Positions 7,494-14,786 of a DNA stretch of 14,786 bases are shown here, piece after piece; position 1 is the first letter of the stretch; every line of letters begins with the position of its first letter. This DNA comes from Eimeria necatrix (lineage: Eukaryota > Apicomplexa > Conoidasida > Eucoccidiorida > Eimeriidae), in assembly GCF_000499385.1 (NCBI RefSeq), contig NW_013654667.1:1-14786 (forward strand). Reading direction: 5' to 3'. Under the pieces are notes generated by a model. The model was not told the DNA's origin. It ran no database searches and saw nothing but the letters and a program-made list of their open reading frames with translations. A program made the position numbers and the translations under genes.

Positions 7494-10400
7494 CCTTCTT
7501 AGCAGCTGATTGCATCGGGCAAGATACCCCCTACAAGATGCCCAGCGGACACCAAGCGAACTACGTCACTGAAGGTGACTAGTTGAAGTGAATGAAGGAA
7601 GTATAGTTTAGCCGCTGAAAACGGCAGGTTTTTGGTAAGGTCCACAGATATTGCTAAATACGTGCAATAAACCACCGACTATGAACTTCAATATGCTGCG
7701 CCGAATTTGCCAATTCGGTCAGAGCGACGTGAAGCTTTTGAAATCGTTCAAAGTAAGACAAAATATTTCGATGAAATTCTTACTTTCTGCAAGTTTCAAG
7801 TGCAGCGAAGAGAGGGGTGTTGCACAACGGGTGTTGCTAATGAGTCAAATATTAATGTTGGATTCCATAGGTACATGGCTTGCGACGATCGCAGTACCGC
7901 TGTTACGCGAGGATATCCACTTCGTGCATTATCCATATGTACAAAAAATGTCCAACGCGAGCGCACAAAACAGAAACACATATGCATACACGAACAAGAG
8001 TTTAAGACAACTGGAGTTATCATTTAACGGCGGTGCAGAAAAGAGCACGCCCTAATACGACGCAAACTGCTTGTTGAGCTGCGTGACAAGCATTGCGCAA
8101 CCCATCTGCTGCTGGCAACACAAGAGAAACATCAAATAATTATTGGCCTTGCTTTGCGAAAATGTGAAAAACACGAGAACGCATACACACAACACGGGCT
8201 GAAAAACGCGCAGAGGAAACAACGCCACTCCGTGCGATTTGCAGCCAAAATGTCAGTCACGTCAATGATTCCTGAACGCGGGATTTTTTCTCCGACTACA
8301 ATTAACGAACTTGCACGTTCCTCGGTTTTACATCAGATTAGTCTAGCACTTCAGCAATAAATTGACAGACAGCTGCAATCGGTGTCAACATGCTGCTGCG
8401 ACACAGCTTAATTTAGTGTGGCTGAATGAGGCAAGCAAAGTTATGCTGTTTCCATCCATGATTTTGAGATAAAGCATTGACAGGCACAACCCTACAAGTC
8501 GAATGACAAACGACTTTAACCTAGCTCACGTATCACATATCAGTGTGGACAAAGTCCCAGCAGTAGAGGTCATACTATTCAAGAGCCGACTTTTATACAC
8601 AAAAAATTATATATTTAAAAATAATTAGTATATATATGCTAGGTTGTGGGAATTTGGTTCTCTAATGCAACAACGTTCCTGTAGACTCAGCATGTGTGCT
8701 GTATAGGAAGTACCGCTGGAATTGTTGCCACGTGGTTTCATCGAGTAACAGACGATTTAACAACTTCACTGAAGCCGAAGTTGCCGCTATTTGCACGAAA
8801 GACATTCCACAAAACGCTTCCGCGTTTTTACTACACAACACAACATTCATCCATTCCGATGAAACAGCACGAAGTTTCACTCTACAAGGCTTTCGGCATT
8901 TCCCCTTACGCTGGTGACAGCTCAGTAGCAGCGTTTGGAGCTGTGACGCCCTTCGAGCGTCCAGCGTTTGTGTCTTAGTAGAGTTTGGAAAATAAATCGT
9001 GGAGGCAACAGCGCAATGACACGATTACCTAGACTTAAGGACGCATAACGTTTTCATACTTTCGGCATGGCAAGCTTCACTGGAGAAGGCACTTAGTGAT
9101 GTATACACGCACGGAATGAATCATTTCAAAAGCCATATAAAAGGGGGAATAAATAACCGCTGCGGTACTTATTTTCGAGCGTTGAAGGCAACGTAGCACA
9201 CACTGCCAACTAAGAAAACTCCGACTCGATTTTGATCTCTTGTAGCTACCCAACCTGATTTTGCATCTTCAATACACTGCAGAGCTGCAACCACGCGAGC
9301 TATCCGTGTGCGAGCTACATCTTGACGCATGCTTCCATGCAGAGAGCTGCAGATAAGTGATATGATGGCAGGCGCCGCGCACCATAGAAAACTTTTACGA
9401 ATCATTCTGTACAGCGCTAGCTATTGACATTACCGACGCAACGGAAAAACTGCCCTGCCAAAGCTACCAGCCTCAGTATATCGAAGAAGTCCCAGGCCTT
9501 TTCCATCCAAAGTTGATTAGAGGAAAGCATCACACTAGCAAAACTGCATTTGAACGACACTCACTAACACTAATGACCACCAGCAGAGGACTTGCTTCAC
9601 AGACAACATGTGCTATGTCTCTTTGCGTTCACATTCCTGCTGCTCTACCAAGGGCAGTATCCTTGTTACTGCCGAAGATAAACAGTGTCCTTAGACCTTT
9701 GACATTATTTTTCGTTTGCCATGAGAGGGGCAACCATTCACAAAGCCGGCAGCTAGAATGATTCGTAAATGTTTTATTAACATTGGCAGCTCGCAAACAA
9801 AATTTGGGCCAAATAGAGCATGACACCGTTACATCAAACATGTCATAATTCAGGAAAGATTGGCCACCTTCCTGTGCAGCAGAGTATAGGCTTTAACAGT
9901 ATACCGGTTCCTACGCTGCTACATTTTTTTCAGTTGTCATATGCCAGCATGAAGTGGCAAAAGCGCGAAAACCTCTAGGGCTTGTTATAGTCTCGCTGTA
10001 CATATTGTACACACGGCAACGCATGCCGCCGTATTCAAACACAAGGCGGTTTGCCATACATAGCTAATCTTTGGCAGATTCGATAGAGAATACGGCTTCA
10101 AAAATTAGCAGAAACAGCATCCAACGTACCGGTCAGTCCCGATTAGCGGCAGAGTATATCACTGTTAATGCTGATGCTCATTATTAACTTTATGTTTGTT
10201 ATTGGCTGAACGCCAAGCAGTTTCTGAAAAGCGTTCAAAAACTACATTGTGCAGGTCTAACAAGTCTTCACATCCACCAATACTACACATGGCTGTAGCG
10301 GAAAACCAAAGCAGTAGCAAATATCCGGGAAAAAGTCATTTAGGTTGGGTAAAGCCAAAAATGCATTCACAGCCATCTCAAATCATCAACATCTCTGAAC

Positions 10401-12531
10401 ACCATCCTGAGCCACTGAATTTCCTGCAGCATAGAGACGTCACGGAATCCATCCGTTAAGCTAGAAAATGTTTTTTCTCATGAGGGTGTGTGATCCTTCC
10501 TTAATTTAAAAGAAAGAATTTAGAGCTTCCTAGAAAACTCACACGCTTCGAAGGCGGCAATATAGCATGCATTCTTAACTTTTCCAGTGTGCACACAAAT
10601 GGCGCAACGTCGTTGAGGGCCCGCAGTGCTAAGGCACTGCACTGCGAGAACCACCCACATGACTGCCGGCACACTGTTACTTACTCAGCTAGATTAAAAG
10701 CCGCCGGCTAGCTGCTTTAGTAACGCGCATGACGCCAGGAACAGGAAATATGCCCGTAGTTTTTGTTCAAGCAAGTCACGAATCTCAAATGGTAATTAAG
10801 CTGAAACGAGCGGGAAGCCGCTGCTAGGCATAACTGCACTAACACAAAGCTATAATTTGTGAGTCTACGTTTGGCAACAAACAAAAGGAATATTGCGACC
10901 ATGATTGCCCATAAAGTCCTCCACTCAACTACTGTTACCATTTAATGTTTGCGCCACGGTAGTGGCACATATTATATGGGCTACGTTTGACATCTTTGAA
11001 CATGCTATTGTCTACACTCTAGTGCCACTTTAACTGCCAGTCGTGTTCTGCAGGAGTGCCATAACAATGTCACAGCCAAACCGAGAAACTTCACGAAAAA
11101 ACGAATGTTGCGACGCGTGCATTAGCTCCTCGATAGGCTGACTACAAACTTTGCCCATGTTGTAACAATCTCGAATCACAAATTAACCGTGTACGCAACG
11201 TGTACACTACTGCACACATCTGTTCTTCCATTTTCCACTAGTTGCAACCTAGGCAGTGCGCACAGAATGGCCACGCAGCGTCTGACAAACGCACTGTGCA
11301 CCTCGAGAAAGCGTCCCTGCATCCACGAACATTTATCAAAAACGCTACCTGATACGAAGAGTACAGCAAAATCAAAGCAGTAGCACCTCGAAGAATTCCA
11401 AAGATATATTTTGGGTAAACTCTCAACAGCTATCCTTCCAAGAGCTATCCTGAGTGACTGCATCTTCGACAGCGTGCTTCCTAGTTCACCATTTCAACTT
11501 CGCAGCACTCATATTCCAAAACGTGAGCTGAAAAACGTCGAAGTGTTTGCAGTCCCATTGTTCCGCTTTATTTCGCGCGAAAGAAGCCCGCACCCACACA
11601 TACAGGCTGCACAGCAACAATGCAGCATATTTCACTGGCTTATGCTCTGCCTCCTTGCGGCAAAGGATGTGAATAAACGTGAGACAACAAGCCTCAAAGC
11701 CTGTGCCCCCGTATTGCATTCTGAGAACCAGAAAAAAACAAAGTAGCGCGTCGTTCCTGATTCGTGTAAGAGTGTCTAGTCTTAAGTAACGCCTACGACG
11801 CCAGACACTGGAGTTTAGCCACCACTACACATTTCGGCACGACACAATTTCCAAGTAGTAGCAATTTGGTACCCGTGTGCCAGAAGCAATTTGAACGTTT
11901 ACTTGTAGCATCGTCAAACTGTGTGGATTTAGTGGGCATCGAAACAAGTTGTAAGCTGGAATCAGGATTGCCCATGACGTCTTGGCTTTTGAAAAGGTTT
12001 CTCGCCGATGCCTCCTGGATATTAATTTGTCTATAGATATAGTATGTCACTCTACCTTTATATGATCAGGTGTGAAGTGCACAACTGCCTGCTCCCTGGA
12101 AAGCTGGTCGCATTTCAGTGGACTACTGGAGAAGCATGGCACAGTGCATGTTAGCGCCTTCGCAAAATGACAAATGCCACGGTGCACGGCATGTGATCTT
12201 GACAGGCTAGCTAAAATTTCCGTGCATATTGGAGCGAAACTCTCTTCAAACACAGGATCTATGAGAGCTAAAGTACTTCACTTTGCACATCAAAACTAAT
12301 AGTTAGCACTGCATTCCGTACTGGTTGCGTTCAATGCGTCTAATAGACTCACTCTGCCCCCCGAAAACGTGTCATCACGTCCAATATCACAACTGGCGAC
12401 GATATCAAGTCTGAACTGCACACGAAAAAAAGCTTTAGAAACAGCATAGGTGCTGTAGACCGGCAGAAAAACAACAGCAACGCCCAACGAAAACAGCATT
12501 TATGTCTAACAATGCCAAGTAGGCATCCTCG
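7494..12531. other. Long stretch without recognisable genes
   Basis: In this 5 kb the longest open frame is 134 codons (7651-8055, plus), which is near chance expectation, and no translated frame shows a family motif. An AT-rich patch lies at about 8590-8640. No tRNA-like T-loop, rRNA segment or repeat array was seen. An unrecognised multi-exon gene with short exons cannot be excluded by eye. Confidence 0.4.
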
Positions 12532-12597
12532 ACAGACTCTGAACAACGACGTCCCCCAAGGCAATAGCCTTGGGAGACGTCGTTGTTCAGAGTCTGT
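12532..12597. repeat. Near-perfect 31-bp hairpin with 4-nt loop
   Basis: The left arm 12532-12562 begins ACAGACTCTGAACAACGACG and the right arm 12567-12597 ends CGTTGTTCAGAGTCTGT. They pair over 31 bp with a single C/A mismatch (at 12554 against 12575), closing on the loop AATA. It is the most stable small fold in the window. It is not in a gene, and no T-tract follows. It could be a tiny foldback element, a hairpin RNA locus, or the product of snap-back replication at a short palindrome. Confidence 0.93.
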
Positions 12598-13401
12598 TAG
12601 TAAATTGCTAGACAAATGGCTTCAATCTTGCACATTAACATTCACAGGACGCATACCGCAGCTTCTGACATGACGTGAATCGATATAATTGCACCCCCAT
12701 GGTGCGCCTTTGCAGTGCAAGCAAGGGACCAGCGCACGACTTGTACATACAGGATGCGCCGTGACACCGCAGCCTATTCCATTTACCTCCGAGGAACCCT
12801 ACCCTTCCATGCAAAATACGTCAAAGCACAATGGGATTTCGCGTTGCAATGTGCTAAACAAAGAGAAAGGCAAATAGCACAACGCTCGCAACTATGGCGA
12901 ACTACCATCAGTGTGCCAGCTGTTAAGCAAGAACCTAAGCCCCAAAAATGTGGACAAAACATCACTTGCATAGATGCAATTCGACCGTTATTTTTCGAAA
13001 AGCCAGGACAGGTCTCCGCGGATAAAAGAAAGGCATACTTGCACACGCAGAATAGCAATATAATGCGCAAATCTACGGAAAGTCTCAAAGCACGCACGTC
13101 ACACTCCTAATTATTCAACAAACTCCGCAAAGACATCGCAGCACGCGTCGATTCCTCAAGCTCTCTCAAGCTCCGCGGCATTGCACTGTGGGAACCAGCC
13201 ACAAAAGAAATTGCATAACGCTGCAACTCCTGAAGCAAACACCGACAACACGTTCAACCGGATTTATTTAATCAAGCGACGGGTCTCAAGCTGCCCGGCT
13301 CACGTCAGTGCCAGCGTGGCGCAGCATCAACGCATACACTAAGTGCAAAACTCACGCTCAGCATGAAGCCGAAATACAAGCTGCAAGCGCGATTGGGCGC
13401 T
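12598..13401. other. Plus-strand A/C-rich region without a confident gene
   Basis: A 131-codon frame (12715-13110, plus) is present, but the low T content of the plus strand here reduces stop codons and favours such frames. No domain was recognised. Confidence 0.35.
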
Positions 13402-13697
13402 TGAGCACGCGCCTCAAAAGTGCATTGTTCAAATGTCTACAACGCTATGATGGCCAGATATTATATGATCCACAGCCGCTAGGTTTTCATACACCAGCAC
13501 CTACTCCCTGCAAAGCAACTGCTTTTCGAGTCGGCCGTTGCGCTGCGCACGCGTTGCACACCCAACTGTGTCACATTCATAAGAAGACACTAATTGCGCT
13601 CTGCAACATGTGCAAACAAAAACGAAGCTGCAGTCATGCAAAGATATCGGAGATCACGAATAATGTGACACAAGGCACGGCGTCCCGGATAGACTGA
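13308..13697 (+). CDS. Doubtful 129-codon open frame, partly duplicated at the window end
   Basis: The product is unknown. It is basic and rich in C and H towards the C-terminus (CHIHKK, CNMCKQ, CSHAK), without a recognisable zinc-finger spacing. Codons corresponding to 13402-13580 recur at 14608-14786 with about ten substitutions, roughly four synonymous and six replacing, and the frame stays open in both copies. That pattern does not show strong selection. The plus strand is A/C-rich here, which inflates open frames. It could be an exon of a spliced gene or simply a chance frame in a duplicated segment. Confidence 0.15.
   Translation: MPAWRSINAYTKCKTHAQHEAEIQAASAIGRLSTRLKSALFKCLQRYDGQILYDPQPLGFHTPAPTPCKATAFRVGRCAAHALHTQLCHIHKKTLIALCNMCKQKRSCSHAKISEITNNVTQGTASRID
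13402..13580 (+). repeat. 179-bp direct repeat, copy 1
   Basis: It matches 14608-14786 at about 94% (around ten mismatches, no gaps), starting TGAGC.CGCGCCTCAAAAG and ending TGTGTCACATTCAT. The pair flanks the 400-bp tandem array, so the whole 13402-14786 segment looks like a larger duplicated or mosaic region. Confidence 0.95.
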
Positions 13698-13720
13698 CTA
13701 GTGACTATATCTCCAAATAG

Positions 13721-14120
13721 AGAACCCCGTGCAGATTGAAGCGCATAACGATGCTTGTATTCCATACTGGCTGTGCTCCGTCAGACGCTCGACAAGGTCC
13801 ACAGCGACTCTCGTAAGCGCGTTCTGCACTTTTGGCAGTTTTCTGCACATTCAACAACGCAACTAACAGAGCTATCTGATCCTAACTGCCCATCTAAGAG
13901 GACTTTGGGCATCTCAGTAGCTACGAGCTTACTGCCTCGGCTTCGTCGTGTTTGGAGAGTTATATGTTCGCGTCACGCACAGTCATTCGAGTTCTTCCGT
14001 AGCTGTTGTTTGCGGTTCGTCGCTAATCTCCAACAGACAATTTTCTCACTGAATCGTAAGCAGCGTGCCTTCAGATCTTGAGCTTTGACATCACAGCGGG
14101 ATGGCAAAAGCCATGGACTG
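13721..14120 (+). repeat. 400-bp tandem repeat, copy 1 (contains block 13920-14025)
   Basis: The unit runs from GAACCCCGTGCAGATTGAAG (13722) to GGCAAAAGCCATGGACTG (ending 14120). Compared with copy 2 at an offset of exactly 400, all flanking positions 13722-13919 and 14026-14120 are identical. The block 13920-14025 is different at every position because each base is replaced by its Watson-Crick complement in the other copy. A 108-codon plus-strand frame (13755-14081) is open through it. Confidence 0.97.
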
Positions 14121-14520
14121 TGAACCCCGTGCAGATTGAAGCGCATAACGATGCTTGTATTCCATACTGGCTGTGCTCCGTCAGACGCTCGACAAGGTCC
14201 ACAGCGACTCTCGTAAGCGCGTTCTGCACTTTTGGCAGTTTTCTGCACATTCAACAACGCAACTAACAGAGCTATCTGATCCTAACTGCCCATCTAAGAG
14301 GACTTTGGGCATCTCAGTACGATGCTCGAATGACGGAGCCGAAGCAGCACAAACCTCTCAATATACAAGCGCAGTGCGTGTCAGTAAGCTCAAGAAGGCA
14401 TCGACAACAAACGCCAAGCAGCGATATCTCCAACAGACAATTTTCTCACTGAATCGTAAGCAGCGTGCCTTCAGATCTTGAGCTTTGACATCACAGCGGG
14501 ATGGCAAAAGCCATGGACTG
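14121..14520 (+). repeat. 400-bp tandem repeat, copy 2 (contains complemented block 14320-14425)
   Basis: This is the direct tandem copy of 13721-14120. Flanks 14122-14319 and 14426-14520 are identical to copy 1. The 106-bp block starts CGATGCTCGAATGACGG and is the base-by-base, same-polarity complement of copy 1. The corresponding 108-codon frame (14155-14481) is also open across the block. Its base composition (A/C-rich) resembles the neighbouring DNA more than the block in copy 1 does. Confidence 0.97.
14320..14425. other. Same-polarity complement of 13920-14025 (106/106)
   Basis: Aligned left to right against 13920-14025, every g becomes c, c becomes g, a becomes t and t becomes a, with no exception over 106 bases. 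The base before (13919/14319, a) and the base after (14026/14426, a) are identical in the two copies, so the edges are sharp. It is not a reverse complement: an inversion would place the complement of the block end first, which is not what is seen. No gene or motif explains it. Confidence 0.97.
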
Positions 14521-14577
14521 AAACACGGTGGGGCTCGTCGAGCTCTACAGATCAATCTTAGTGTACGCATTCCCTAT

Positions 14578-14608
14578 ACATACAGGCTGCAGCTCGACAA
14601 TGCAGCAT
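14578..14608 (+). repeat. 31-bp cassette also present at 11599-11629
   Basis: ACATACAGGCTGCA and ACAATGCAGCAT flank a 5-base centre that differs (CAGCA at 11613-11617, GCTCG at 14592-14596). The copy at 14578 ends exactly where the 179-bp repeat copy begins, so the junction segment appears stitched from pieces found elsewhere in the window. Confidence 0.7.
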
Positions 14609-14786
14609 GAGCTCGCGCCTCAAAAGTGCGATGTTCAAATGTCTACAACACTATGATGGCCAGATATTATATGAGCCGCAGCCGCTAGGTTCTCATACAC
14701 CAGCACCTACTCCCTGCAAAGCAAGTGCTTTTCGAGTGGGCCGTTGCGCTGCGCACGCTTTGCACACCCAACTGTGTCACATTCAT
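14608..14786 (+). repeat. 179-bp direct repeat, copy 2 (runs off the window)
   Basis: Ungapped match to 13402-13580 at about 94%. The match is still running at the last base, so its true length is unknown. The open frame seen in copy 1 is also uninterrupted here. Confidence 0.93.

Noticed and set aside
7651..8055. 134-codon plus-strand frame with a hydrophobic segment
   Set aside because: A hand estimate gives about one to two frames of this length by chance in the 11.5 kb flank; no motif or upstream signal supports it.
9136..9143. TATAAAAG, a TATA-box-like string
   Set aside because: No gene or transcription-start context nearby; such strings occur by chance in AT-rich DNA.
9169..9405. Minus-strand 78-codon frame with a signal-peptide-like start
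   Set aside because: Short, single, no homology recognised, and a stop lies a few codons upstream; typical of chance frames.
10026..10095. GCCGTATTC and GAATACGGC inverted pair
   Set aside because: Nine bases with a spacer of about 50 nt; not distinguishable from chance.
10623..10640. GCAGTGC/GCACTGC short inverted repeat
   Set aside because: Only 7 bp per arm; expected by chance in a window this size.
13920..14425. Ordinary inversion inside the tandem repeat
   Set aside because: Tested directly: the copy 2 block is not the reverse complement of copy 1; only position-by-position complementing fits.
1..14786. CRISPR arrays, bacterial operons, tRNA or rRNA genes
   Set aside because: No regularly spaced short repeats, no ribosome-binding-site-led gene chains, no complete tRNA cloverleaf; the only tRNA-like sequence is the retroelement primer-binding site.

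Overview
The window is eukaryotic nuclear DNA. Its left fifth carries a Ty3/gypsy-like LTR retrotransposon read on the minus strand. The remaining 11.5 kb has no gene I can defend. The species cannot be fixed from this sequence. An apicomplexan such as a coccidian is one loose possibility, because TGCATGC-type motifs recur and coding density is low, but I would not rely on it.

1-3233: two related LTR elements lie head-to-tail on the minus strand and share one LTR. Element 1 (286-3233, about 2.95 kb) reads, in its own 5' to 3' direction: LTR (3233-2806), a primer-binding site that mimics the 3' end of a tRNA with C73 (tRNA-Pro-like), gag with two CCHC zinc knuckles (2703-1606), a canonical T TTA AAC slippery heptamer (1624-1618), a retropepsin in the -1 frame (1618-746), about 44 nt of spacer, and a second LTR (701-286). 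There is no reverse transcriptase, RNase H or integrase, so it is a gag-pro-only, presumably non-autonomous element. Gag has one in-frame TAG in the capsid region. Beyond the left LTR a second element starts again (PBS at about 264-283, gag start at 182) and runs off the window.

3234-13400: mostly featureless DNA. The longest open frames here (up to 134 codons) are about what chance predicts. Visible structure is limited to a 67-bp tandem duplication (3968-4101), a 264-bp foldback element (6492-6755), and three tight hairpins with 4-nt loops (5465-5506, 7420-7461, 12532-12597).

13402-14786: a patchwork of repeats. A 179-bp segment occurs at 13402-13580 and again at 14608-14786 (running off the window). 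Between them sit two tandem copies of a 400-bp unit (13721-14120 and 14121-14520). The two copies are identical base for base except for one sharply bounded 106-bp block. In that block copy 2 (14320-14425) is the exact complement, NOT the reverse complement, of copy 1 (13920-14025), at 106 of 106 positions. No known DNA transaction produces a same-polarity complement. This is the most striking signal in the window, and it is either a sequence-handling artefact or something without a described mechanism.
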